A stretch of DNA of 64,000 bases from Micrasema longulum. Its lineage: Eukaryota; Arthropoda; Insecta; Trichoptera; Brachycentridae. The number at the start of each line of letters is the position of its first letter. The first letter of the stretch is position 1. The stretch covers positions 186,001 through 250,000 of the forward strand of contig JAGVSM010003771.1 in NCBI GenBank assembly GCA_022494885.1, given 5' to 3'. The position numbers were made by a program, and so were the translations under genes. Below, one piece after another: positions 10,821 to 20,844 of this stretch. Under the pieces are notes generated by a model that saw only the letters and a program-made list of their open reading frames with translations, was not told the origin of the DNA and did not search any database.

Positions 10821-11430
10821 ACTATTCTTAATTCTATGTTGATGTTCTTAAAATCTTTTTTTTAATTAAGAAATAATATCATTTTTATGGTGTACCCAAA
10901 TATTTAAATTTTAGAAGGCTATTTTCATGGAATTGTGAATAACTTGTTTTTATGAAACAGGAACAAAGTTCTGGCATTATGTACTTGGCAAAAGCACTAT
11001 CTCCAAACCTATTGTTTGGGCAGTGCCGGATTTTGATAAGTTTTACTCTGCCTGAATCAAACGCTGACCTAAGAATAGATTTTCTTTGACAAGTATTTCT
11101 TTAATACAGAGGTCCGATTGGTATCTTGGAGCTATTTTATGAAGTAATCTGAATACTGTCCATCAAAGATTATATTTTATTCTCTCCGGTCTTTTCAACT
11201 AATTCAAATCTCGAAGATGTTGTGGGGTGTGGAAATATTTTTTTACTCCCGTAATAAGCTGTGCAGCGGCATTGTAAACAGACTGAAGTTTATCAGTTTG
11301 GTATTTTGGGAGATTAGCGTGCATTCCATTACAGTAATCTAGACGTGAAACGACAGAAGCATTCACAAGAACTTTGGTTGCGTCTATTGGAATATTTTTC
11401 TTTACGGATTTGATTTGTCACGTGGAGTAA
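10820..11430 (-). pseudogene. CR1/L2-like LINE reverse-transcriptase C-terminus
   Basis: The minus strand translates in one frame to LVNASVVSRLDYCNGMHANL, then PKYQTDKLQSVYNAAAQLI, the classic thumb-region block of CR1/L2-type LINEs (SRLDYCN, LQxVxNAAARLI). Frames with stops continue to WTVFRLLHKIAPRYQSDL. There are several stop codons, so it is an old relic. Exact family not determined. Confidence 0.65.
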
Positions 11431-11965
11431 TCTCAAAAAAATACTAATCACCTTTTTTTTTCCAACTCATTCGATAGTCTTCATTGAAAGCCCCTACCAC
11501 TTAACCGGTTCCGTTTGAGAGGTGTTTTGTCCTCTAGTCAGATCCACACACTGCAAAAACAAATTTTAAATTAACGGGTTTTTAACATACTTTTTTGAAA
11601 GTCTTTAAATATGTTAATTCATTAGTTTGTTGGTAAACCATGAAAAACAAGTTTCATAGGGCAATGCAGGGAGAAAATATTTTTGTGTACCATATAATAT
11701 AAATATATCTTATTTATACTTACTGTAAACTTTTTAAAAAAAAAAAATTTTAACACTAATTTGTTAATACTTAATTAGTTTTTTTATTTAAATTTTTTAC
11801 AAGTTTTTGACAATTTGCTTTTTAATTCAATCACTTTTTCTTATATCCATATTTTTTTCATTTTTACTATTTAAGGTTTCGCTTTTTATTTTGCATATCA
11901 GTATGCTTTTTATTGTTTCTACATGTTTACAAAAAAGCGTTGTTTATTTTTTAAATTATTACTAA
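11431..11965. other. AT-rich, nothing recognised
   Basis: No ORF or repeat match seen. Confidence 0.35.
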
Positions 11966-12044
11966 GTTGGGGTAGAGTGGGATTTGAAGCACGGACTCTT
12001 GGTCCGTGAGTCCGAGACACTAGCCACAGGACCACAACCCGATT
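11966..12044 (-). mobile_element. SINE-A head only
   Basis: Only the tRNA-like part on the minus strand: GGTTGTGGTCCTGTGGCTAG to CCCACTCTACCCC. The body and tail are absent and the B box is mutated (TTCAAATCC). Confidence 0.6.
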
Positions 12045-12209
12045 CACCGTTTAACGTAAACGTTTAATAATTTTGATTTAGTTCACGGACACTAAAAGTA
12101 CGACAGAAAGTTGAGTAGGTTCGTATTTGTTCAATTTGCCTTTGTGTCGAAGTTCTTGTGATATTATTGTTAGCAGTTGATACAATGTTGGGGTTATGTG
12201 TGTCAATAG

Positions 12210-12275
12210 ATTGTTGCATTATTATTTTAATTTATTTATATATTCGCCTAATGGGCATTGTTAGGAACATTTTTA
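12210..12275 (-). repeat. LINE NL3 3'-end remnant
   Basis: The minus strand reads AACAATGCCCATTAGGCG then ATATATAAATAAATTA. It matches the 3' terminus of NL3 at 31.6 kb and the remnant at 21.2 kb. Confidence 0.4.
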
Positions 12276-12286
12276 TACATATAAAC

Positions 12287-12798
12287 ATATTGACATATTA
12301 CAACAGAGATGAAGAAAATTTAAGAGAAGGTAATACAGAAGTATAGGCATCTACAGGTCTTATGACCTGTCAATGGCTGGTTTAAGTGGCCACTTTACAC
12401 ACTGTGTAACATTCACCATTCTGCCTATATTTGAACATCTATATTCCTTCAATTCTTTCATCTGTTGATGTTTGTGAAGTTAAAGAGCTGGAACCTTTAT
12501 TTATGCGGGTGAGAATTATCTAATTGAATTATTTCACCTACATACTAGGCAACGCCTGAAAATATTATTTTTTCAATTTCTGTACTTCTTCATGGACCAG
12601 GTAATTTATTAACAATATTTGTAAAGTGGCCACTTAAACCAGCCATTGACAGGTCATTAGCCCTGTAAATGCCTATTCTTCTATATTACCTTCTCTTAAA
12701 TGTTCTTCATCTCTGTTGTAATATGTTAATATAAACAGCTCCCCAGGGAGTTGAATCCAGCCCTTGTCTACAAAAATTTGGACAAACTCAAAATATTT
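12287..12798. mobile_element. M1 foldback element, well preserved
   Basis: The forward half extends through the full internal region (TTGATGTTTGTGAAGTTAAA, GGCAACGCCTGAAAAT, ACTTCTTCATGGACCAGG). The reverse arm begins at GTAAAGTGGCCACTTAAACC and ends with the terminal GTCTACAAAAATTTGGACAA sequence. It shows that M1 has a single-orientation unit of about 440 bp and that some copies join a forward and a reverse half. Confidence 0.75.
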
Positions 12799-13080
12799 TA
12801 TATAAACATATTATTAAGGAAAGTAGAAAGACACAATGGTATTTAGTAGACTTGGTGGGAGTTGAAGCGGAAGAGAGGTGTTTATAATTGAATTTGATTC
12901 AGTGATCGTTTGAAAGAAGACAATTTGTTATCAAAGATCGAGACTGGTATGTTTGTTGGCAGATCTAAGAATTCTGGGCATGGGGAATGAAAACCAAAGT
13001 TAGTTCTATGGTTATCGGTATGAAAGAGTATGTTTTGTCTGAGGTTTCTAGTTGGGATATTTTTTTATATTTCCTTTATT
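12799..13080 (-). pseudogene. LINE NL3 C-terminal fragment
   Basis: The minus strand encodes NIPTRNLRQNILFHTDN followed by CPEFLDLPTNIPVSI and FKRSLNQIQL, then a stop. This is the same ORF end as 31360-31515, and here it is better preserved than there. It directly abuts the M1 right end. Confidence 0.6.
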
Positions 13081-13199
13081 ATTTATTTATATCGAGGTTT
13101 AACTGACAAAATGCATTAAATCATAAAAAGAAGTTCCAAGATAATTACGTTTAAAGATTTTTTATTCTTTCAATGTATTATTTCTCGCACAATTGTCTA

Positions 13200-15195
13200 G
13201 ATCTAAAATTGTTGCAAAACAGATGAAAAACTTTTTTGAAAAGGGAATATGGAATTCTAGGCATTGACAGGGCTTATGATCTGTCATTGGCTGGTTAAAG
13301 TGGCCACTTTACACACAGCGTAACATTCACTATTCCGCTTATGTTAAAACATCCACATTTCCTCAACTCTTCCATATGTTGATTTTTCTGAAGTAAAAGA
13401 GCTGAAACCTTTATATCATATCAGTTGAGGAAATTAGGATGTTTAAACATAGGCAGAATGGTGAATGCTACACAGTGTGTTAAGTGGCCACTTAAACCAG
13501 CCAATGACAGGTCATAAAATATACAGACTTCAAAAAAGCTTTCGACCGAGTGGATCACATCATTCTTATGATAAAACTTTTAAACTTGGGTGTAAAAGGA
13601 GACGTTCACAGATGGATCTTTTTTTTATCTCAGCAATAGAAGCCAAGCTGTTGTTCTTGGTGGTTTTTGATCTGAGTTTGCTGATATTTCCTCCGGAGTA
13701 CCCCAGGGATCTCATTTGGGACCATTGTTTTACAACGCGTATCTCTATGATATTTATATTGTATTTATGAACGCAAGGTTTTTGATGTACGCAGATGATA
13801 AAAAAATATACTTCAAACTTAAGAATCCCCTTGACTGTCTTAAACGTCAAGATGATCTAAACCGTTTGACAGAATACTATTTGAAAAATCGTATTGATGT
13901 CAGTGTATCAAAGTGTTTGCTTATTTCTTTTTCGCGAGATCGACATCCCATCCCATATCATTATATATTAGAAAACCAACCTGTTCAGAGAGTTGATACT
14001 GTACGCGATCTGGGTGTTATTCTTGATAGAAAACTTACATTTGAGAATCATTTCGATGACATACTGACCCGTGCACATAGAAACCTTGGTTTTGCACTTC
14101 GTATATGTCAGGTATTTAAAGATATCGCGTGTATTAAAATGGTCTACTTTGCTCATGTTCGCAGTTTGCTCGAGTATGCCTCTTCAGTTTGCTCTCCACA
14201 ATATGTCACACATAAAGAAAAGTTAGAGAAAATTCAATGGACATTTCTTAGACATCTTAACTGGAGATTTTTTATTTTATTTTATTTATTTTATTTGGGA
14301 TTTTCACAGCTATTACATAAACAAAATAATTAGAAAAATCTTAACAGTACTAAAGCCAATTAAAAAAATCCACTGTAAATAATGCAGGTATACCGATCTC
14401 AATTATATGTCTTCCTGCAAAAAACACCACTTGCTTACTTTAGAAGATCGCTGTCTACTGTTGGACATGGGGGTGCTTCATGACATACTTAGTGGACGCC
14501 TTGATAGTCCGGCTCTTTTGTCGGAGTTATCATTAAATGTCCCCGGCTACCGCACCCGTCACACGTCGAGCTCTCTATTTCACGTGCCAGCAGTTCGTAC
14601 GAACTATGCCCAGAACTCTCTACTTATACGTTTTGTAAGTGAATATAATTTGAACTTTTCCCTTATTGATCCATTTGATTGTAAATAATAACATTTTAAA
14701 TGCGCGTCTTAAAACATATTTTTTTGTCTTATACTTAGTTTCAATAATGAAGTCTTATTTTATCTTATTTTATTTTATTTTATTATATTTTATCTCTAAT
14801 TCTTAATATTTTTAATATATTTCTATTTTCGACACATGACACTTGTGCAATATTTACACACATTTCCACCCTCATTCCAATATAACACCCACCCTCTCAC
14901 TCACTTACACTCACACAAACACACTAGTATGTATTGTACGTGTATTTAATGTATTTCTGTGGATATCTGTCATTGGTTTTATTCTCCGTATATTTTATTT
15001 GTTGTAATTTTTTTACATGTATTACTGTTGATATCCCCAATAAATAAAATAAAATAAAAATAAATAAACCCTAGACTTCCACATTCCTTTCTCAAAAATG
15101 TTTTCCATCTCTGTTGCAACAATTTTAGATCTACATAACTTCCTAGGGAGGAAATCCAGCCAGTCTGCAAACATATGGACATAATCAAAACACTG
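13200..15195. mobile_element. M1 foldback element, split by LINE NL4
   Basis: The M1 forward half, centre and the start of the reverse arm (to about 13517, AGCCAATGACAGGTCATAAA) are interrupted by NL4. M1 resumes at about 15066 with CCTAGACTTCCACATTCC and ends near 15195 in the terminal TATGGACATAATCAAAA sequence. Confidence 0.7.
13518..15065 (+). pseudogene. non-LTR retrotransposon NL4, reverse transcriptase and 3' end
   Basis: The most complete RT remnant in the window. 13524-13559 encodes YTDFKKAFDRVDH (RT motif A). After a frameshift come GVPQGSHLGPLF (motif B, about 13697-13731) and FLMYADDKKIYF (catalytic YADD, about 13785). The palm and thumb continue as RDLGVILDRKLTFENHFDD and VYFAHVRSLLEYASSVCSP to about 14265. 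About 130 bp of AT-rich sequence interrupts the frame before the C-terminus at 14407-14688 (DMGVLHDILSGRLDSPAL, NVPGYRTRHTSS). The 3' UTR ends in TTGATATCCCCAATAAATAA and an A-rich tail. The N-terminal half and any endonuclease are missing. Likely a CR1/jockey-type LINE; inactive. Confidence 0.8.
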
Positions 15196-15374
15196 TTGGC
15201 CTAATGCATTCTGTCAGTATAGCCTCGATATAATGAGTAATAAGAGTAGTTTTCAATGCGTAAGTAAGAACTGTTTTAGCGCATAATTAATTGCTGAGAT
15301 GGGTTGTATTCCCGCTCCAGGATTGAGTCCTTGAACATAACTTAATCTTCTATTTAATGAAGATTGCATTGAAA
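15196..15374. other. unassigned
   Basis: No feature recognised between the M1 end and the candidate frame. Confidence 0.3.
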
Positions 15375-15632
15375 TTACACTTTAAGTGGATTGGATTCGG
15401 TCCAAAGCATTTCCAGATCCGGAATCAAGGTTGAGCGCAAATGCAAATAGCTTACGTCCATTTTGATGGCGTTAAAAGATCTGTCATACTTACTGTTTAT
15501 CTTTGCTATCTGAGTGATTGAATACACCACCGAAGAGTTGCTTCGATTAAGAAAATTAATAATGTGCGTAGGAGATATGAATTCTGATGGAATAGTTTTA
15601 GTTATGAGACGTAAGCAAATATGAATAGGATC
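15375..15632 (-). other. open frame without start, candidate exon or old coding relic
   Basis: A stop-free minus-strand stretch of about 85 codons, bounded by stops. It includes FISPTHIINFLNRSNSSVV and KMDVSYLHLRSTLIPDLEM. The composition is protein-like (mixed polar and hydrophobic), unlike the Lys/Asn/Phe/Ile-rich noise nearby. No initiating ATG before KMDV, no domain recognised, and splice sites were not resolved. It may be a piece of a transposon ORF. Confidence 0.25.
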
Positions 15633-15649
15633 ATGTTACGTTATTTAAT

Positions 15650-15735
15650 TATTTTTAATTATAAACTAGCGCACCCGACAGACGTTGTCCTGCCCAAACG
15701 TTGGCTTACCAACAATAACAGGTAAAACAAACTTT
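15650..15735 (+). repeat. dispersed motif with GACAGACGTTGTCCTGCCC
   Basis: CCGACAGACGTTGTCCTGCC followed by AAACGTTGG recurs on the minus strand at about 41835-41875 with few changes. It is probably the conserved end of an unclassified element. Confidence 0.4.
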
Positions 15736-16175
15736 TTTTTAAAAACTTTATTACACTTGTTTTTTATTTTTGACTTTTTTGAGATATTTATATATTAGTT
15801 AAAATAGTTGATTCTTCGTTTTATCTAAATCAAATCCAAACCATGCAAAAATCACTACTCTAGTGCCACAATTCATGATGAAAATACGGGAATACGTATT
15901 AATGAAGCAAAGTCAGACCACGTTTTACTCTGAACCTTCTAAAATTATGGCACTCAACTCACGCCAACGCAAATTTAGTAATTCTTTAACCGCCAGACGT
16001 GTTTTGAAGTGAACTTGACATTTAATTCAAAACCAAAAAAATGAACAGAAAAATGACTGATTGTGTATACAAGGAAAAGGTTTTTTCATTGATAAATAGG
16101 TACCTGGGTACTTAAATAGGTGCGAAGTTTTTCACCGTCACTGTTATCAATTTGTTTTTTTTTGGTGATACCGTG

Positions 16176-16245
16176 TGTGTTGGATTTGTTCCGGCGTTTC
16201 GGCTACCATTGCAGGAGCCATCTTCACTAATCCTATGACGCCTCG
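16176..16245 (-). ncRNA. hammerhead-like motif, family P5, degenerate
   Basis: The minus strand has AGTGAAGAUGGCU, a CCUGCAAUGGU loop, AGCC, then GAAACGCCGG. Stem II GGCU/AGCC and the GAAACG strand are intact, and GGAUU/AAUCC can close an outer stem. The CUGAUGA strand is mutated (UUAGUGA). It resembles Penelope hammerheads in layout only. Confidence 0.35.
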
Positions 16246-16291
16246 TCGTGCTCAAATCAAAATCATGCAAAAATCTGTACTGAAAAGAAAA

Positions 16292-16357
16292 ATGCCTAAT
16301 TGTGAAGTAAAAGCGTGCAAAAACTGTCCGGATAAAAGGAAAAAGACTTTTCATTGA
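16292..16357 (+). pseudogene. THAP-domain N-terminus remnant
   Basis: A 21-codon frame beginning MPNCEVKACKNC and ending KKTFH. The MPxC(x4)C start and the basic run before FH match the beginning of a C2CH THAP zinc finger, a DNA-binding domain of P-element-type transposases and many insect proteins. It stops before the second metal pair (CxxH). It is too short for certainty. Confidence 0.3.
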
Positions 16358-16789
16358 TAAGTAGGTACCTCGATACTTGTGTATGATTAAATCCCAAAAC
16401 TAAAAATTATTAATATTCAAATAATAAATTAAAGTAGGTACCTACATAGGTACTTGTTTATGGTTGAATTCCAAAACATCAATTTATTATTTTGAAATAT
16501 AAAATTCTTTTTGCAACTGTCAAACTCTTGTCAACTTACAAACAGTGGTGCATTTGGTGCAAAAATCCGTTTTTCAAAAATGTATCAAAATTCAGATAAA
16601 ATTATTAAGGCATTTCTCAAAATCAATTAAAAATAACTTTATATGTAGAAAATAAGAATGTTTTAGGAAATTATTTAATTTATTATCTATTAAAAATAAT
16701 TGTTGATTGTAAACGTTAAAATACAAACTTTTTTAATATGCAGAAAAACAACATCCTCTGATTTTTTCAAAACATGGATTTTAATGGAA

Positions 16790-16975
16790 TGCAACACTGG
16801 AAAATCGATGAAAACACAAATATGCTTCTAACTTTCTTTCTACTAAATATATTAAAGATGTGATTATTTGTAAACCTTGAGGGCGTGTATTAGAATTTTT
16901 TGCAAAAACCGCACGTAAATCTGTCAAGCCATTTTCGATTTTTTGCGAGACACAACACGGCGATTCAATTGTATA
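16790..16975 (-). repeat. dispersed repeat E, copy
   Basis: The minus strand has CAGATTTACGTGCGGTTTTT, TAATATATTTAGTAGAAAG and AAGTTAGAAGCATA. It aligns with repeat E at 43.42-43.56 kb. Confidence 0.45.
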
Positions 16976-18115
16976 TATCGTGGTTATACAAGTAAAAGTG
17001 ACCATTTGAAAAAATTACAAAATTGAAATTATTGACTTTTTTACATCGTATTAGCATAATACTTGACTCGTAAAAATGCCAAGTCGATCCGACACTCCAA
17101 AAAAAAAAAAGTAAAATATGTGACTATTTGATAAAAGCTCATAGATTTTTGCCAAGTAAAACTGACCAACACACATAGTCACTTAGATTAGTAAATTTAA
17201 GATCCAAAGAATTGACCAAGTAACAGTAAGGCAATTTTACTTGTGGGTGATGTCACCAGTAAAGAGTTAGAGTTGGTAGTTAGTAAATAAAATTTATTCT
17301 TTTGATTATTACGTAACACTTCTTAATTATTTGTTCTTTTTCACTTATTTTGTATTTCTGTGTTTATTTAACCTTCGTAAATACAAAAAAAAAATATTAT
17401 TGAAATAAAAAATCCCAAAAACATAATTTATAGTTATTCAATGAAATAAAATAAAATAATACCTCCCTCAATGAACGAAACAAAAATGATTACTTGCAAA
17501 TTTTCAAAAAAAATTGTACAGGTAAAATTGACTAAGTTTTTCAATTTTTTTTAACACAAAAGTAATAGTTTTTTTTAAATACATTCATACTTTACATTAA
17601 AATTGAAAGTACCGCACAGATAATGTAAAATTACCAACCACCTACTTCTAACTATAAGTAACTCTGTCATAAATCGATATCCCACACATTTATTAGAAAC
17701 CAATCGACGGTCGTAACGCGCGACGTCAAAATATGCTCAATTTCAATGCAAAAATTATAAATGAAAACTAGTTTTGAAAATATTCATATATATATCAATA
17801 GAATTGTAAAAATCCGTTCTAAATAAATATTCATAATTTTTAACGTTATTCCCAACTTGTGAAAATACCCCACTGATTGCTCGTTTTCTTACTAACTTAT
17901 CTTATGTCCTACATAATAAATAGTTTAAAATAAAATAAAAGAGGAGAATTTGAATGAGACGAGCATGTTCAATAACGTGGAACGAAGAAGACCAATAATT
18001 ATCTGACATTTCAGATAAATCAAGCCACTGTCAAGCCCTTACATCCAATACCATCTAAGAATTCGGAAAACACATCATGAAATTCAATCATTATTTAACC
18101 AAGTATTTAACCACT
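16976..18115. other. AT-rich, nothing recognised
   Basis: No ORF above noise and no internal repeat match seen. Confidence 0.35.
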
Positions 18116-18117
18116 CA

Positions 18118-18250
18118 CCGACTTTTTATGTCTACCGGTTTCGAGACGTACCCGCCTCTTCGTCAGGACACTCACTACACCAACATGCAAATACTTAAAT
18201 ACACAGTTTATATTTGAAGCACTAACTTTGACGTTATTCATTATAATAAA
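18118..18250 (-). mobile_element. Penelope pLTR fragment P2
   Basis: The minus strand runs from GTTAGTGCTTCAAATAT through a CATGTTGGTGTAGTGAGTG block, the hammerhead, then ACATAAAAAGTCGGTGAG. It lies upstream of the GIY-YIG frame but in the opposite orientation. Confidence 0.6.
18130..18169 (-). ncRNA. hammerhead ribozyme, family P2, best-preserved copy
   Basis: Reads GUC-CUGACGA-A, stem II GAGGCG/CGUCUC closed by GGUA (one G-U pair), GAA, palindromic stem III ACCGGU, A as the residue before cleavage, then GAC. GUC and GAC pair as stem I. All core positions (CUGANGA...GAA...UH) are present. The only oddity is one unpaired A before stem II, seen in every P2 copy. The palindromic stem III predicts action as a dimer. 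Confidence 0.7.
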
Positions 18251-18354
18251 ATAAATAAAACAACTTTGTTTTTCACCACTTATTTTTTATTATTTAAAAA
18301 AAAAATCTTATTCCCTACCATCAACATACATACACAACTAATAATATAGGAACA

Positions 18355-18717
18355 TTGTTAAAAAATCACAAGGACAACGTCCATAAATATGATAAATCTG
18401 GGATATACCAATTAAATTGTAATGATTGCGATTCAATATACATTGGAAAAACTAAAAAAAACTTTAATATTAGAGTAAAAGAACACTTAAGATTCTTAAA
18501 TAATAATAATTTTTCTGAATTCACAAATCATCTGAAAATAATCATAACTTCAATAAAGACACTGGAACAAAAGTACTTCATGTTAAATAAAATATTTAAA
18601 TTAGACAACTTAGAAATCTTAGAAATTAAAAAAGTGATTTATAATAAGAAAAAAAATATTAATAACCAAATAAACCATACTTTTTTAGTCCTCTCCTGTC
18701 TAGCTTCAAAAATATAG
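18355..18717 (+). pseudogene. Penelope-like GIY-YIG endonuclease domain
   Basis: A 120-residue frame with GIYQLNCNDC (about residues 17-26) and YIGKT (about 29-33). This gives the GIY-x10-YIG core with a CxxC pair between, as in animal Penelope elements. NIRVKEH (the arginine helix) and the C-terminal block ending LDNLEILEIKKVIYNK also fit that family. The domain normally follows the RT in one ORF and nicks DNA for target-primed reverse transcription. No RT is found upstream, and the ATG is only the first Met in the surviving stretch, so this is a 5'-truncated remnant. Confidence 0.75.
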
Positions 18718-18829
18718 ATATCAAATTACCGCCCTTGTAAGGAAAAAAAGACTTGATTTATTGGGTCCACGTGTAGTATTTAGTGAACACGATCAAAATG
18801 AAATAGGAATTAATTCATTAGTTCCGTAA

Positions 18830-18869
18830 ACCTTGACGAAGAAGCTTGTTTGCTTTGAAACCGATAGGT
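18830..18869 (+). ncRNA. hammerhead-like motif, family P4, downstream of the GIY-YIG frame
   Basis: ACC-UUGACGA-A, stem II GAAGC/GCUUU, GAA, ACCGAU, A, then GGU. Stem I ACC/GGU and most of the core are retained. C3 is U and the stem III palindrome has one change (ACCGAU for ACCGGU). Its place after the nuclease ORF fits a 3' pLTR. Confidence 0.5.
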
Positions 18870-19190
18870 GAAAAAAAAAATTGTTGTTAAAAACAAAGTT
18901 TTCTTATTTATTTTATTACTTCAATACACTTTCACCTTAACCATCTTAGAAGTAAACATAGTATTTAATAAAAAAAATTACATAAATTACATGCAAAGTT
19001 AAAGGAGACGCAAACACCATCATGTCCAAACATGCACTAAAATAAGGTAAATTATATTCAGAGATATGTTGAAGAATGTTTGGACGTAGGAGTTAAGAAG
19101 GAGTGAAAAAAGAAAATGTCATCGACATATCCTTTCCATATGAAAAAAAAAAAAAAAATTAAAATAAAAAATATTTCGTAAACATACATT
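18870..19190 (+). other. AT-rich Penelope flank
   Basis: Contains (near 19015-19060, minus strand) TTTTAGTGCATGTTTGGACA, a relative of 4.2 kb. Otherwise unassigned. Confidence 0.3.
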
Positions 19191-19194
19191 TTAA

Positions 19195-19400
19195 TAAATA
19201 TCTGGGAATCTATGCAATGTCTCGCAACAGTCTCCTACAATAATTTCTTCTCTAAGACAAAACTTAATTTTGTACATTTCTCCTGATAACAGCTTTCGTT
19301 TTGAAGAACTCAATATGTTCACCCATGGCATTGGGCACTCTTGGGGCCACAAATGAGGTATTTATCTGTACAAAAATCGTACTTGTTTTAGGTATAAAAC
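19195..19400 (-). pseudogene. LINE NL5 C-terminal fragment, copy 1
   Basis: Minus-strand translation includes TSFVAPRVPNAMGEHIEFFK followed by TKAVIRRNV. It is homologous to 21596-21790, where the same block reads NFSFVAPRVFNFLNEHIKFS. The pattern (FVAPRLFN) is typical of the last residues of LINE RT ORFs. Confidence 0.55.
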
Positions 19401-19489
19401 AATTCAAATTACAGGAATTAACGAAATTGAAATGTAAGACTGATCAAATTAGCTTTATGTCACAAATGCTCGAACTTTGCTGCATTTGA

Positions 19490-19545
19490 ATTCCTGTGCA
19501 GTGCTCTATGCATCACTGGTTGCAGGAAGGGGAAAATGATGTAAC
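19490..19545 (-). repeat. short dispersed repeat G
   Basis: Minus strand GATGCATAGAGCACTGCACA with CCCCTTCC upstream. Same motif as at 1.8 and 58.5 kb. Confidence 0.3.
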
Positions 19546-19879
19546 ACAACATCCATTCTAATGGAACAAGTTTAATCTCCGTGGAGCTAGAGTATGCTTA
19601 TTATAAAACAATACAGTTGAAGGGGCTGTGAACAAAGTTACACAGAGAGCTTTAATGATGAACACTTCTCCTGTTTATTGTCTGTGCATAGGAACTTTGC
19701 GTGAGTTTATTAACAAAACAAACAAAACTTCTTGTGTATTTCGTTTTAACTAATTTCAGCATAACTTGCTTTCAAAGGTCTTGACAATCCTATGCTTCGA
19801 GTTTGCCAAGTGAAGATTCATAAATTTAATGAGATTAAATGGGATAAATTATAAAATTAAATTAGTGACGTTTCTTAGT

Positions 19880-19990
19880 GAAACTGCATTTCCATCATAA
19901 TAGCAGTCTGACGATGTCAGCCACGACAAAATTCGGTCGCTGGTAAAATTTTAAAATAAAAGTGGAACAAAACTATCTACGTATATTTAT
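19880..19990 (+). mobile_element. Penelope pLTR remnant with hammerhead-like motif (P3 type)
   Basis: At 19913-19943: CAGU, CUGACGA, stem II UGUC/GACA with an AGCCAC loop, then AAAUUCGGUC and GCUG. CAGU pairs with GCUG as stem I. CUGACGA is perfect, the GAA strand is mutated (A12) and stem III is degraded. The following TAAAATTTTAAAATAAAAGT run is AT-rich. Confidence 0.5.
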
Positions 19991-20388
19991 CTTTATTTAT
20001 TTATTTATTCATTCAAAATTGCGCTAGTTTAAATAATAATGAACTTATTAAGGCTTTTTAGGCTATGCCCGTGTCAAGCCATAATAATTAACCATAACAA
20101 TACATAGTAAAATAATAAGATTAAATTATGATGACATGTGATGCAATAGATTAACAATCTCGAAAAAAAGGCACAAGTAATAAAATTTCAAAGAATACAA
20201 TGCAAAAAATATAATCAGAAATAATTTTTAAATTATAAATTATACACATTAAGAATAACACTGAGATAAAATAAATCACGTACGACAAAAAAGGTTTCGG
20301 CTCTTTTTTGCAAAAAACTGCATTGTAGGACACAAATCTTAATTTTAAAGTTGTGTTTTATGTCACAGTATGTCACATTGATTTATTA
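19991..20388. other. AT-rich, possible LINE 3' end on the minus strand
   Basis: Starts with TTTATTTATTTATTCATTC, followed by a GGCTATGCCC block, resembling the tail and UTR of a minus-strand LINE. No coding part is identified. Confidence 0.25.
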
Positions 20389-20389
20389 C

Positions 20390-20450
20390 TTTGACAAGCT
20401 GTTGACAGGTCATGAGCCTTATCTAGATTGTAAACTTCCTATTCAACATT
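20390..20450 (-). mobile_element. M1 arm, degraded
   Basis: GTTGACAGGTCATGAGCC resembles the M1 reverse arm. The remainder is too diverged to align. Confidence 0.35.
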
Positions 20451-20844
20451 TTTTTAATGTCACCGTTTGTTAAATGAATAATTTAAAATAACTTGAAAAA
20501 ATAATTTTCAAATCGAATAAAAAAAAATAGTTTGTTTGAACTAAAAAAAAAAACAATTACAGTTAGCTGGCTTCCTGTGCATGTAGCAAACTAATAAACG
20601 TCGCTTCTGATATACGGATATTTAATAACTAATACCTTTATTATTAGATTTGCAAATATTGATTTAATAAAGAATACCTACATATCTATGTATTTACATT
20701 CCAGATAAAGATTAAGGGCTGTGCGCGTTGCTGGAAACACGAATTTTAAACATTGTGAAATATTATTATCATTGATAAACTGTTACTTGGGATCTACGAT
20801 TCTAATATTATTATAAATGTATAAAAAATATTATTAAAATTTAA

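Larger units (their letters stand above)
16020..16490 (+). repeat. imperfect local duplications
   Basis: 16020-16110 and 16268-16390 share GAACAGAAAAATGMCT, an AAAAGGWWWWRTTTTTCATTGAT block and TAGGTACCT. The GTAGGTACCT...CCAAAAC block recurs again at 16435-16490. The first copy lacks the middle of the small ORF. Confidence 0.4.

Noticed and set aside
13465..13770. 101-codon frame as a separate gene
   Set aside because: It is an out-of-frame reading of the M1 arm and the NL4 reverse-transcriptase region; the correct frame gives TDFKKAFDRVDH.
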